Source: Borrelia miyamotoi (GTDB lineage Bacteria > Spirochaetota > Spirochaetia > Borreliales > Borreliaceae). From it: DNA of 64,000 nucleotides. Under the pieces are notes generated by a model. The model did no database searches. It saw only the letters and a program-made list of their open reading frames with translations, and was not told the DNA's origin. Positions within the stretch are counted from its first letter, which is position 1. Each line of letters begins with the position of its first letter. The DNA lies in assembly GCF_019668505.1 (NCBI RefSeq), contig NZ_AP024371.1, positions 186,001-250,000 of the forward strand, given 5' to 3'. The position numbers and the translations under genes were made by a program. Positions 28,970 through 38,286 of the stretch are shown here, piece by piece.

Positions 28970-30010
28970 ATGATAAAAGATCTTAAGTTTAAAATTCAAA
29001 AACTAATCCTAGAAAAAGACAAAAAATTAGTTGAACTTGGAAAAGCGCTTAAAAACAACAATACAATAGAACTGAAAAAATTAAAATCTTACACATCTTT
29101 AAAATTAATAGAAAAAGAAATAGCTCAGCTTAAAATAAACTTAAACAAAACAGAAGATAACGAGAATAAATTAAAAGAACTATACAAAAAGATTCAAAAC
29201 TACAAAGAAAACAAAAAACACGTCCTAAAAACATACGAAACAAAACTTAAAAAAATTATCGAAATAATAATAAATAAATATCCAAACAATCTGTCATCAA
29301 TTTTAAAACACAAAATGAACATTACCAAATCAATACTTGCAAAGTATAAATACAGAAAAACAGAAATAATAAAGTTCAACGAAAAAGTCAATTTTTTTAA
29401 AAAATTTATGATAAATATTAAGCTAATGCTAAAAGCAATTATAAATCAAATAAATATAGAAAAAATAGGAAAAGAATTCGAGAAAAAAATAATAAAAGAA
29501 CATTTATTCTCAGAAAACTTAGAAAAGTTAGTTAATGAATTTATAGAAAGCAAAGATTTAAGCAGAGAGATTATTGAAGAATATAAGTTAATGAATGAAA
29601 TTCAGGAAGAAATCATAAAAATAAGTAGCAAAATCAAAAATAAAAGAACAAAAGAAAATATTAATAATAAGAATAAAATAGAAAACGCTATTAATATTGT
29701 TCAAACAAATAAAGAAGCTATTTTAAAAAAAATTGCCGAAGAATTTGTTGAGATGTCAAAAACAGAAAAGGGATTAAATAAAAGCGGCGCAATCAATTCA
29801 TCGATAGAAACAATAAAAAAGTTAAATCAACAAATATCCACATTAAACGAAAACCTAGTAAAAGCAATAAAAATGAAAGAAATTGAAAAAATACAAACAA
29901 GAATGCAACAACTTATAAGCAATAAAGAATCAATTGAGAACAAATTAAACACACTAAATTCAAAAATAGAAACCATAAAAAATGAAATCGATGAACTTGA
30001 CAATAAATAA
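28970..30010 (+). CDS. Coiled-coil protein of unknown function, 346 aa
   Basis: Lysine/glutamate/asparagine-rich protein with long heptad patterns along almost its whole length, strongest in residues 1-80 and 260-345 (IKKLNQQISTLNENLVKAIK). There is no signal peptide or membrane helix, so it is a cytoplasmic coiled-coil protein. It begins 20 bases after mutL and ends the operon before the CAT tRNA. No family is recognised. Confidence 0.75.
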   Translation: MIKDLKFKIQKLILEKDKKLVELGKALKNNNTIELKKLKSYTSLKLIEKEIAQLKINLNKTEDNENKLKELYKKIQNYKENKKHVLKTYETKLKKIIEIIINKYPNNLSSILKHKMNITKSILAKYKYRKTEIIKFNEKVNFFKKFMINIKLMLKAIINQINIEKIGKEFEKKIIKEHLFSENLEKLVNEFIESKDLSREIIEEYKLMNEIQEEIIKISSKIKNKRTKENINNKNKIENAINIVQTNKEAILKKIAEEFVEMSKTEKGLNKSGAINSSIETIKKLNQQISTLNENLVKAIKMKEIEKIQTRMQQLISNKESIENKLNTLNSKIETIKNEIDELDNK

Positions 30011-30102
30011 AAAAGTAAATACAATGTCTTAAAGTATTTAAAAGCTTTAATTGGCATAAGTGAATTTAACTCACTTATTAGAGATTTTTAGCTTTGATTA
30101 CA

Positions 30103-30176
30103 GGGTCCATAGCTCAGTTGGTTAGAGCCCCCGACTCATAATCGGGTGGTCCCAGGTTCAAATCCTGGTGGACCCA
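30103..30176 (+). tRNA. tRNA with anticodon CAT (elongator Met or Ile2)
   Basis: 74 bases: acceptor GGGTCCA/TGGACCC, D arm GCTC-AGTTGGTTAGA-GC, anticodon arm CCCGA-CTCATAA-TCGGG, T arm CCAGG-TTCAAAT-CCTGG, discriminator A. It lacks the initiator features (a mismatch at 1-72 and three G-C pairs in the anticodon stem), so it is elongator tRNA-Met or the AUA-reading tRNA-Ile2 that TilS modifies. The sequence alone does not decide. The stop codon of the convergent lipoprotein gene lies only 3 bases away. Confidence 0.9.
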
Positions 30177-30178
30177 AA

Positions 30179-30835
30179 CTAATTTAATTTAAAAAATAGG
30201 TTAGAATTTTTTCCTATATAGTAAAATCCTAGGTAAGTATCCAAATTACCGTCACTCATTTGAGTATTAATCAAGTCTTCAATCTTAGCAACTGAATATA
30301 AAAAGTCGATTTCATCCTTAGGCGTTCTAATAAGATACACATTATTATCACTAATCTTATTTAATTTAACCATATCCTTAAATTTATACACATAATCATG
30401 CATTAAAGCCAATTCTTCTTCTGATAAGCTTAAATTTATGACAATGTCTTTACTATATACCCTCATTCCAAAATCAAAAAGAAGAACTTTTGCTTCAAAA
30501 CTTTCAAAAGTCTTATCAGCAACATTAAACCTCAAATCCTTACAATAAAGAATATCCTTACCGAGAACAGAATCAATGAAATAAGAAACGTATTTATCCT
30601 TAGTCATTTCAATAAATTCCTTACTATTAATATTTTCAATAACAAATTTGCTTATATCCTTAGAATTCAAAACTCTAACTGCAAAATCAAAAGTCATGAA
30701 ATAATCCAACTTATCCTTAGTGAAATAATAATTAATCACATAATCAACTTCCTTTACATCAGGATAACTCATATCACAAGAACAGAAAACAATAAAAAAA
30801 AACAATATATTGTTAATCTTTAAATCTCTCAACAT
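30179..30835 (-). CDS. Putative lipoprotein, 218 aa
   Basis: N-terminal lipoprotein signal: hydrophobic ILFFFIVFCSC, with candidate lipidated Cys at about residue 20, followed by Asp. The mature part (about 198 residues) shows no known domain; it has mixed alpha/beta character. The start overlaps the end of efp by 23 bases, so it is co-expressed with elongation factor P. It converges on the CAT tRNA. Function unknown. Confidence 0.75.
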   Translation of the reverse strand: MLRDLKINNILFFFIVFCSCDMSYPDVKEVDYVINYYFTKDKLDYFMTFDFAVRVLNSKDISKFVIENINSKEFIEMTKDKYVSYFIDSVLGKDILYCKDLRFNVADKTFESFEAKVLLFDFGMRVYSKDIVINLSLSEEELALMHDYVYKFKDMVKLNKISDNNVYLIRTPKDEIDFLYSVAKIEDLINTQMSDGNLDTYLGFYYIGKNSNLFFKLN

Positions 30836-31391
30836 ATTCCTTTGTTTCAGAATTAACTAAAATCTTATCTCCAACATTAATAAAAAGAGGTGCTTTTACT
30901 ATCAATCCCGTATGAAGGATAACACTCTTCATAGCATTAGTTACGGTATCACCTTTCACAGCAATCTCAGCATCTACAACTTCAAATGCAATCTTTGGAG
31001 GTAATTTAAGATCAATAACTTCATCTTCCCACTTGACAAGAGTATAAATTTCAGCCTCTTGCAAAAACAGAAACTTATCCTCAATGTCTGCAACTTCTTT
31101 TAAATTCACATTAAATTGATCATAAGTTTCTAAATCCATAAAAATAAGATTTTCATTCCTCCTATAAAGATATTGAGACCTCACTTCTAACACTTCAATT
31201 TCTTCTGCTGTGTCAGCACCCTTTAAAGTTTCATTAACAATAGACTTATTTTTAAGATTTTTAAGCTTTAATCTTACAATAGAACTACCTCTACCCATTT
31301 TAGAAAATTCTCGAGTAAGAACAACATGTGGCATGCCTTTAAAAAGCAAAAAAACCCCTTTTTCAATATCTCCAGACTTAATTATACTCAT
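30813..31391 (-). CDS. efp: Translation elongation factor P
   Basis: EF-P binds ribosomes stalled at polyproline stretches and helps peptide-bond formation. The 192 residues have the three-domain layout with domain I loop EFSKMGRGSSIVRLKLKNL. The tip residue corresponding to the modified Lys34 of E. coli is Arg34. This loop resembles arginine-type EF-Ps (rhamnosylated by EarP) more than lysine-type ones. GAGG precedes the ATG. A lipoprotein gene overlaps its 3' end. The family assignment is certain; the modification state is not. Confidence 0.95.
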   Translation of the reverse strand: MSIIKSGDIEKGVFLLFKGMPHVVLTREFSKMGRGSSIVRLKLKNLKNKSIVNETLKGADTAEEIEVLEVRSQYLYRRNENLIFMDLETYDQFNVNLKEVADIEDKFLFLQEAEIYTLVKWEDEVIDLKLPPKIAFEVVDAEIAVKGDTVTNAMKSVILHTGLIVKAPLFINVGDKILVNSETKEYVERFKD

Positions 31392-31456
31392 CTAATACCT
31401 CGAATTTATAATCTGTATAATAACTTATATCAAAAAATCAAAATATTTACTATTCA

Positions 31457-31484
31457 TTGACTTATACAAGATTAATGATATTAT
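31457..31484 (+). promoter_or_regulatory. Promoter of pstSCAB
   Basis: TTGACT (31457-31462) and TATTAT (31479-31484) are separated by 16 bases, and transcription should start near 31491, just before the AGGAG that serves pstS. This placement excludes an upstream TTG as the pstS start. Confidence 0.6.
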
Positions 31485-31510
31485 ATATAGTTGTAAAAGG
31501 AGTTAATTTA

Positions 31511-32362
31511 ATGCAAGCAATCAAAATGCTTTTTTCTATTTTACTAGCTTTTTTATTTAGTAATTGTACAAATAAAAGTAAAGAAAATGTAATTGCAATC
31601 GGTGGATCTACCTCAACAACCTCTATTATGGATGAAATGATTCTAAGATATCAAAAAATAAATGATCAACTTAAAGTGACTTATGATGCACAAGGTAGTA
31701 GCGTTGGAATTAAAGGATTATTTGATGGTATTTATAAAATGGCAATATCTTCAAGAGACGCAACTGAAGAAGAAATAGCTGAGGGAGCAAAAATCACGGT
31801 CATTGCTTATGATGCTTTAGTATTTATTACAAGTCCTGACATCAAGATAACAAACATTACAGAAGAAGATTTAGTCAAAATACTTAATGGAAATATTAGA
31901 AATTGGAAACAAGTCGGTGGACCTGATGCTAAAATTAACTTCATAAATAGAGATTCATCATCTGGTTCTCATTCATCTATTAAAGAACTACTTCTTGATA
32001 AGATATTAAAAAATGCTGAAGAATCTCAATTCAGAAAGGATAGTATTGTGGTAAAATCTAATGGCGAAGTAATTGAAAAAGTAAGCCTTACATCTCACTC
32101 AATTGGTTATATCAGTTTTGGATATTCAAGAAGTTCAATGGAAAAGGGTCTACACACACTCTCAATAAATAGCATATATCCCACAAAAGAAACGATAATC
32201 AAGGGAAAATATACTATAAAGAGAAGTTTAATAGCAATCACGAACAGTATCTCTGAGGATCAAAATACACTTGACTTTATTAAGTTTATGCTAAGTCCAA
32301 ATGGACAAGATATTGTTGAAGAACAAGGGTTTATAAGAGTCCACACAACTAAAAACAACTAA
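31511..32362 (+). CDS. pstS: PstS, phosphate-binding lipoprotein
   Basis: Substrate-binding protein of the high-affinity phosphate ABC transporter. A lipoprotein signal (SILLAFLFSNC, Cys near residue 18) anchors it to the membrane. The phosphate-binding fold shows IGGSTSTTSIM, AQGSSVGIKGL, ISSRDATEEE, LVKILNGNIRNWKQVGG and the ligand loop RDSSSGSHSSIKE. I chose ATG 31511 with AGGAG 8 bases before it. It is the first gene of pstSCAB, with 81 bases to pstC. No phoU or two-component genes are adjacent, so any phosphate control is not visible here. Confidence 0.93.
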   Translation: MQAIKMLFSILLAFLFSNCTNKSKENVIAIGGSTSTTSIMDEMILRYQKINDQLKVTYDAQGSSVGIKGLFDGIYKMAISSRDATEEEIAEGAKITVIAYDALVFITSPDIKITNITEEDLVKILNGNIRNWKQVGGPDAKINFINRDSSSGSHSSIKELLLDKILKNAEESQFRKDSIVVKSNGEVIEKVSLTSHSIGYISFGYSRSSMEKGLHTLSINSIYPTKETIIKGKYTIKRSLIAITNSISEDQNTLDFIKFMLSPNGQDIVEEQGFIRVHTTKNN

Positions 32363-32443
32363 AATCATGACAAATTGGCTAAAAATCTAAGGTAAATATA
32401 AACTTAACAAAGTTCAATTTCTACAGGGGAACTCTTTTAAAGC

Positions 32444-33352
32444 ATGAAATTAACTTTAAGGACAAAAAGAAATATTGTTAAATTGGCTTTCAACTGTTTT
32501 ATTTTTGCATCAACAACAATTAGTACTTTGGCAATATTGCTATTAGTCTTATTTGTAATTAAAAATGGATTAACGCCATTTCTTCATAATAGAATTAAAA
32601 TTTGTAATTTCCTATTTAGTACAAATTGGAATCCTACTAGCAGATTACAAAAATCTTACGGGGTTTTATCCTTCATTATAAATTCAGCTTTAACAACATT
32701 TTTCTCCGTCTCAATTGCATTACCAATTGGACTTGGATTTGCAATTTACCTATCTGAAAAAGCAAAGGGAGCTTATCAGAAAATATTACAAACTACAATA
32801 GAGCTCTTAGCAGGAATCCCAAGCGTAGTTTACGGATTTTTTGGAAGTACATTTATAGCATCCCTTATAAAGAACATCGTTAAAAGAGAGGACAACTTAG
32901 GATATAATCTAATAAACTCAGTAATAGTTTTAAGTATAATGATACTCCCAACAATAATTAGCGTTTCATACACAGCACTTAAAGCTGTTCCAAAATCATA
33001 TAAACTAACATCTCTTGCACTAGCTGCAACAGATTGGCAAACAACATATAAAGTAATGATTCCTTCAGCTAGAAGAGGTATCTTAGCAGGAGTAATATTA
33101 GCAGTTGGAAGAGCCATTGGTGAGACAATCGCAGTTTTAATGGTTGGAGGTGGTTCACCCCTATTTATAAAAAATATATTTTCGCCCATTAGAACTTTAA
33201 CAATAAACATTGCAATAGACATGGGATATGCATCTGGAACTCACAGAGAAGCTCTATTCTCTACAGCACTGGTCTTACTATTATTAGTAATAATAATAAA
33301 CTCAATTAAGCATTTTATTCTATCTTCTTCTAAAAGGCTAAAAATCAAGTGA
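32444..33352 (+). CDS. pstC: PstC, phosphate ABC transporter permease
   Basis: 302-residue permease with six transmembrane helices. The first is at about 14-37; the permease domain begins around residue 85. The coupling-helix region is SYTALKAVPKSYKLTSLALAA with the conserved AVGRAIGETIAVLMVGGG after it. This is the standard PstC layout. It overlaps pstA by 4 bases (GTGA), so translation is coupled and a PstC-PstA heterodimer is expected. Confidence 0.93.
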   Translation: MKLTLRTKRNIVKLAFNCFIFASTTISTLAILLLVLFVIKNGLTPFLHNRIKICNFLFSTNWNPTSRLQKSYGVLSFIINSALTTFFSVSIALPIGLGFAIYLSEKAKGAYQKILQTTIELLAGIPSVVYGFFGSTFIASLIKNIVKREDNLGYNLINSVIVLSIMILPTIISVSYTALKAVPKSYKLTSLALAATDWQTTYKVMIPSARRGILAGVILAVGRAIGETIAVLMVGGGSPLFIKNIFSPIRTLTINIAIDMGYASGTHREALFSTALVLLLLVIIINSIKHFILSSSKRLKIK

Positions 33353-34890
33353 ATACAATTAAAATAAACAAATTATTCAATAAAATCGCATTTTGCATAA
33401 TAAATTTCATTGCCTATTCCTTAATAATGCTATTAATTTTCATAATATCTTACATAATATACAATTCACTATTCTTTACCAGTAAAAAACAGACACTATT
33501 TTTAGATGAAAAAAAATATTTTTTACCATTCAAATTTAATAATAAAATAATAAAAATTGCCTTTATTATTAATAAGAGCATAAAAGCAGAAGAAATCACC
33601 ACTCAAGATATCTATAACATATACAACAATAAAATTTCACACTGGGGCAGCATATCAGATCAAAATATTGACATAGTTCCAATTGCAAGTTCACAATCAA
33701 ACCTTTCCAGCAAAATTATATTAGAAACTTTCACCAAAGACAATAAATTTAATAATAGATATATAAAAATTATAGAATCTAATGAAGAAATGATATCAAC
33801 TGTCAATCAAACATCAGGTGCTATTGGATACTTAAGAAAAGAGGATCTTGAAAAATTAGATTTTAAAAAATATCCGAAGATCAAACCCTTAAAAATTAGC
33901 TCCATGTCTATCTTAATAGGCAAAAAAACATTGCAAAAAAGTGAAAATGAAATCATTGATACACTAAGTCTTAATGAGATTAAAGAGTTACTCGTAGGCA
34001 CAACAGATTGGAATGAATTAATATCTAAAACTATCAAATTAAATATTATAAAATATTCAGATTATGATAAAAACGCAATAAAAATAGTAGAAGAAAACGA
34101 AGGAACAATTGCAGTTGTACCTTGGCACGCATTCTACAAAAGTGATGCACCCTTTCTCAAACTATACTACATGCAAAAAAGCATGCCTTTAAATTTAAAT
34201 TTCATATTATCTACTCCAAGAAATTCTGGAAAATATGGAGGAATTTCTTACTTAATCTTAAATACATTTTATGTCATACTATTAACAGCAATAATCTCAA
34301 TTTCAATAGGAATTGGCACAGGAATAATGCTTGCAGAATATACTTCAAATAAAGTACTGTATAAAACAGTATCTATGAGTGTTGATATATTATCATCAAT
34401 TCCTGCTATTATTTTTGGACTTTTCGGACTTATCTTTTTTGTGCCAATTTTAGGTATGGGAATACTTTCTGGAGCAATAACAAGTTCTTTAATGATATTA
34501 CCAATGATCATTAAAACAACTGAAGAAGCACTAAAATCAATTCCTAAATCATACAAATATGGTTCTTTTGCCCTAGGTGCCAATAAAACAGAAACTATAA
34601 TTAAAATCTTATTACCCGCTTCTAGTTCAGGTATTTTAACAGGAATAGTGCTTGCAATAGGACGTGCTCTTGGAGAAACTGCCGTACTCCTATTTACAAT
34701 GGGAACAAATTTAGGACTTGCAAGTTCCTTAAATGAGCCTTCAAGAAGTTTAACTGTACATCTATTATTATTATTTCAAGAAGGATATCTAGACAAAGGT
34801 TTTGCAACAGCATCAATACTTATAATAATGATACTTTTAATAAATCTAACATCAAAATTTCTAATCAATAAACTATATAGGATCAAGTAA
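33349..34890 (+). CDS. pstA: PstA, phosphate permease with inserted periplasmic binding-protein-like domain
   Basis: The permease core (about residues 297-513) is typical PstA: ALKSIPKSYKYGSFALGA, LAIGRALGETAVLLFTMG. But the protein is 513 residues, about 220 longer than usual. The extra part (about 45-295) lies between helix 1 and helix 2, outside the membrane. It contains two stretches resembling PstS: ITTQDIYNIYNNKISHWGSI with IASSQSNLSSK, and LSLNEIKELLVGTTDWNEL. A matching stretch in PstS of this window is LVKILNGNIRNWKQVGG with RDSSSGSHSS. It may dock or compete with PstS. GTG start, overlapping pstC by 4 bases. Confidence 0.88.
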   Translation: MNTIKINKLFNKIAFCIINFIAYSLIMLLIFIISYIIYNSLFFTSKKQTLFLDEKKYFLPFKFNNKIIKIAFIINKSIKAEEITTQDIYNIYNNKISHWGSISDQNIDIVPIASSQSNLSSKIILETFTKDNKFNNRYIKIIESNEEMISTVNQTSGAIGYLRKEDLEKLDFKKYPKIKPLKISSMSILIGKKTLQKSENEIIDTLSLNEIKELLVGTTDWNELISKTIKLNIIKYSDYDKNAIKIVEENEGTIAVVPWHAFYKSDAPFLKLYYMQKSMPLNLNFILSTPRNSGKYGGISYLILNTFYVILLTAIISISIGIGTGIMLAEYTSNKVLYKTVSMSVDILSSIPAIIFGLFGLIFFVPILGMGILSGAITSSLMILPMIIKTTEEALKSIPKSYKYGSFALGANKTETIIKILLPASSSGILTGIVLAIGRALGETAVLLFTMGTNLGLASSLNEPSRSLTVHLLLLFQEGYLDKGFATASILIIMILLINLTSKFLINKLYRIK

Positions 34891-35655
34891 ATGACTGAAG
34901 ATAAAGCAATTATTAAAACTGAGAATTTAAATTTGTTTTATACAGATTTTAAAGCATTAAATGATATTAATATATCAATACTAAGAAATAGCATTACAGC
35001 CTTAATAGGCCCATCAGGTTGTGGAAAATCAACATTTCTTAGAACACTTAATAGAATGAATGATCTTGTGGAAGGCGTTAAAATAGAAGGAAAAGTTATA
35101 TATGAGGGCAAAAGCATTTATTCAAATAATTTTGATGTACTGGAACTTAGAAGAAAAATTGGAATGGTTTTTCAAACTCCTAACCCATTCTTGATGTCAG
35201 TTTATGACAACATAAGCTATGGACCTAAAATTCATGGAATTAAAGACAAAAAAAAACTTGACGAGATAGTTGAAAAATCATTAATAAAAGCTGCACTCTG
35301 GAACGAAGTAAAAGATAAACTTAATAGAAATGCTTTAAGTCTTTCAGGGGGACAACAACAAAGGCTCTGCATTGCAAGAACTCTTGCAATTGAACCAAAT
35401 GTAATATTAATGGATGAACCTACTTCTGCTCTTGATCCAATCTCAACAGGAAAAATTGAAGAATTAATAATAAATTTAAAAGAAAGCTACACGATCATAA
35501 TCGTAACTCATAATATGCAACAAGCTGGACGAATATCTGATAGAACTGCATTTTTCCTTAACGGATACATTGAAGAAGAAAGCCAAACAGATGATTTATT
35601 CTTCAATCCTAAAAATATTAAAACAGAAGAATACATCACCGGTAAATTTGGCTAA
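34891..35655 (+). CDS. pstB: PstB, phosphate ABC transporter ATPase
   Basis: ATPase subunit that powers phosphate import. The 254 residues show Walker [10 protein letters not shown], the Q loop MVFQTPNPF, signature [10 protein letters not shown], Walker [14 protein letters not shown] and the switch His in [10 protein letters not shown]. The ATG follows the pstA stop directly. A ZIP transporter gene converges with a gap of one base, with no room for a separate terminator. Confidence 0.97.
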   Translation: MTEDKAIIKTENLNLFYTDFKALNDINISILRNSITALIGPSGCGKSTFLRTLNRMNDLVEGVKIEGKVIYEGKSIYSNNFDVLELRRKIGMVFQTPNPFLMSVYDNISYGPKIHGIKDKKKLDEIVEKSLIKAALWNEVKDKLNRNALSLSGGQQQRLCIARTLAIEPNVILMDEPTSALDPISTGKIEELIINLKESYTIIIVTHNMQQAGRISDRTAFFLNGYIEEESQTDDLFFNPKNIKTEEYITGKFG

Positions 35656-35656
35656 T

Positions 35657-36478
35657 TTACCCCAAAGAAACATCTAGAAACATCATCAAAGCAAACCCAA
35701 GAACTCCAAATATAGTTGGAACCTTATTGTCAATATCTTTCCTTTTAGCTTCAGGTATTAATTGTTCAATTGAAACATAAATCATTGCCCCTGCTGAAAA
35801 AGATAAAGCAAAAGGCAAAATCCTAGTAAAAGTATAAACTGCATAAGATCCTAAGAATCCACCAATAATTTCTACTAAACCTGACATTTGACCATAATTA
35901 AAACACTTCCATAAAGGCACATTTCCTCGTCTTAAAGGCAAAGAAATTGCTGCACCTTCCGGCATATTTTGAATACCAATTCCTAAGGTAAGAATCATAG
36001 CTCCAACTAAAGTATGAATGTCAGGCGAAGAAGCTAAAGCACCAAAAGCAACACCAACAGCAAGTCCTTCTGGAAAATTATGCAACGTAACAGCTGTAAA
36101 AAGTAAAAAATCCTTTTTACCATGTCTTGTTAAATCTTCATCAATAAATGTTAGCTTATCAAGATCTGGCACAAATACATCTACAACATATATAAAAAAT
36201 GCTCCAAAAAGAAATCCAAAAACTGCCGGTACCCATGCAACATAACCAAGTTCTTCTGCCATCTCTATTGCTGGTTTAATAAGTGAAAAAAAACTAGCAG
36301 CAATCATAATTCCTGCTGAAAATCCAAGCATAGCATCCATTATTTTATTATTTACCTTTCTAAAACAAAAGACAGCAGCCGCTCCAAAAGCTGTAGTAAA
36401 CCAAGTAAAAGTAGAACCCAAAAATCCTAAAAAAATAGGATGTAAAGTTAACAAATAATCGCCTAAACCTTTAAACAT
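35657..36478 (-). CDS. ZIP-family metal transporter (GufA type)
   Basis: 273-residue membrane protein with about eight helices. The family metal-site motifs are kept: HNFPEGLAVGV in helix 4 and IGIQNMPEGAAISLPL in helix 5. ZIP proteins move Zn2+, Mn2+ or Fe2+ toward the cytoplasm; the metal here cannot be read from sequence. Borrelia does not need iron and relies on manganese, so Mn or Zn is more likely (inference). GGAGGG precedes the ATG. It follows alaS-fliG1-pgl on the same strand. Confidence 0.9.
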   Translation of the reverse strand: MFKGLGDYLLTLHPIFLGFLGSTFTWFTTAFGAAAVFCFRKVNNKIMDAMLGFSAGIMIAASFFSLIKPAIEMAEELGYVAWVPAVFGFLFGAFFIYVVDVFVPDLDKLTFIDEDLTRHGKKDFLLFTAVTLHNFPEGLAVGVAFGALASSPDIHTLVGAMILTLGIGIQNMPEGAAISLPLRRGNVPLWKCFNYGQMSGLVEIIGGFLGSYAVYTFTRILPFALSFSAGAMIYVSIEQLIPEAKRKDIDNKVPTIFGVLGFALMMFLDVSLG

Positions 36479-36504
36479 AAAGTGTACCCTCCATATTCTT
36501 AATC

Positions 36505-38286
36505 TTAATTAATCAAAATTGCTCTTATTCTTCTTATGCCTGAAGACGAGGCTTGTTCTTTTTGTATCTTAAAAATACCAAGCTCACCAGTATTATTAAC
36601 ATGAGGACCGCCACAAACTTCAATTGAAAATCCATCGATTTCATACACACTCACAACATCTTCATACTTCTCACCAAATAAAGCCATAGCACCCTTAGCC
36701 AAAGCATCATCCAGACTCATCACAGATCGCCTTACAGACAATTTACTTTTTATCTGTAAATTAACCATATCTTCAACTTTTTTAATTTCATCATCTGTCA
36801 TTTTATAAGGATGACTAAAATCAAATCTTAATCTCTCACCAGTAATATTACTGCCTTTCTGCCTTACATGATCACCTAAAACTAGTTGAAGGGCCCTATG
36901 AAGTAAATGAGTAGCTGTATGCAATTTAGTAGTTTCATATCTACAGTCTGCAAGACCTCCTTTAAAAACTTTATTACCTCCTTTCTTAGAAACCTCTTGA
37001 TGTTTTCTAAAATGCTCTTCAAAGCTTACTTTATCCACACTAAATCCATGCTCAGCTGCAAGTTCTTCCGTTATCTCATAAGGAAAACCATAAGTATCAT
37101 AAAGTTTAAAAGAAATATTACCTGGAATTGATTTTGATGATAATCGCTTAATTAACTTAACAAATTCCTGCTCACCATAACGCAAAGTTTTAAAAAATTT
37201 TTCTTCCTCTAAATTTAATTCAGCCTTAATAAACTCTTTTTTTTCTGTTAATTCTTCATAAAAAGATTCATAAATCTCCAAAACAGAATCAACAAGATCT
37301 GCTAAAAAATGAGCCTCCATCCCAAGTTTCTTTGCATATCTAATAGCCCTCCTAATTATTCTTCTTAAAACATAACCCTGCCCCATATTAGAAGGAGAAA
37401 CTGAAAAATGATCAGCTAAAATAAAACAACTTGCCTTAATATGATCAGCAATGATTCGCATAGCTCTATCATTCTCTAAATTTTGTCCATAAATTTTTCC
37501 AGAAATCTTCTCTATCTTATCAATTATAGGTTTAAATGCATCCGTATCATAAACTGAAGATTTTCCTTGCAAAAATGTAATTGTCCTTTCAAGTCCCATA
37601 CCTGTATCCACACATTTACGATTTAGTTCTTCATAATTTCCATTCTCATCCCTTTTGTATTGCATAAAAACATTATTCCAAATCTCAAAATACTTACCAC
37701 AAGAACATGTAATATCACACTTAGTAGAACATTTCTCTTTGCCTGTATCTACAAATATTTCAGTATCTGGTCCACAAGGACCCACGTTCCCAACAGGTCC
37801 CCAAAAATTACTTTCTCTTGAGAGATAAAATATTCTATCTCTAGAAATCCCAAGACTTTCCCACACATTAGCTGTCTCTATATCACGAGGAATACTCTCA
37901 TCACCCTCAAAAACACTAACATAAAGTTTATTTTTTGAAATATTTAAATAATTAGGTGAAGTTAAAAACTCAAAACTATACTTTACAGAGAGTTCTTTAA
38001 AATAAGCACCAAAAGACCAATTTCCAAGCATCTCAAAAAAAGTTAAATGAATAAAATCTCCAACTTCATCAATATCTCCTGTTCTTAAACACTTTTGAAC
38101 ATTAACCAACATATCACCAGATGGATGCATTTCTCCAAGAAGATAAGGTACAAGAGGCTGCATACCAGCCGTATTAAAAAGGACTGTAGAATCATTATCA
38201 GGAATTAAAGACTTGCCTGCAATTTCATAATGTCCTTTACTTTTAAAAAATTCTATATACTTTTTACGTAGTTCATTAAGTTTCAC
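36505..38286 (-). CDS. alaS: Alanyl-tRNA synthetase, short form without C-Ala domain
   Basis: 593 residues against about 875 in most bacteria. The class II catalytic domain is complete (FNTAGMQPLVPYLLGEMHPS, TGDIDEVGDFIHLTFFEMLG, GMGLERTITFLQG), as is the tRNA-recognition domain (MGQGYVLRRIIRRAIRYAKKLG). The editing domain keeps its zinc ligands (HTATHLLHRAL and VCGGPHVNNTGEL). The oligomerisation segment and C-Ala domain are missing. Borrelia AlaRS is known to be short. GTG start; its first base is the last base of the fliG1 stop. Confidence 0.95.
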   Translation of the reverse strand: MKLNELRKKYIEFFKSKGHYEIAGKSLIPDNDSTVLFNTAGMQPLVPYLLGEMHPSGDMLVNVQKCLRTGDIDEVGDFIHLTFFEMLGNWSFGAYFKELSVKYSFEFLTSPNYLNISKNKLYVSVFEGDESIPRDIETANVWESLGISRDRIFYLSRESNFWGPVGNVGPCGPDTEIFVDTGKEKCSTKCDITCSCGKYFEIWNNVFMQYKRDENGNYEELNRKCVDTGMGLERTITFLQGKSSVYDTDAFKPIIDKIEKISGKIYGQNLENDRAMRIIADHIKASCFILADHFSVSPSNMGQGYVLRRIIRRAIRYAKKLGMEAHFLADLVDSVLEIYESFYEELTEKKEFIKAELNLEEEKFFKTLRYGEQEFVKLIKRLSSKSIPGNISFKLYDTYGFPYEITEELAAEHGFSVDKVSFEEHFRKHQEVSKKGGNKVFKGGLADCRYETTKLHTATHLLHRALQLVLGDHVRQKGSNITGERLRFDFSHPYKMTDDEIKKVEDMVNLQIKSKLSVRRSVMSLDDALAKGAMALFGEKYEDVVSVYEIDGFSIEVCGGPHVNNTGELGIFKIQKEQASSSGIRRIRAILIN

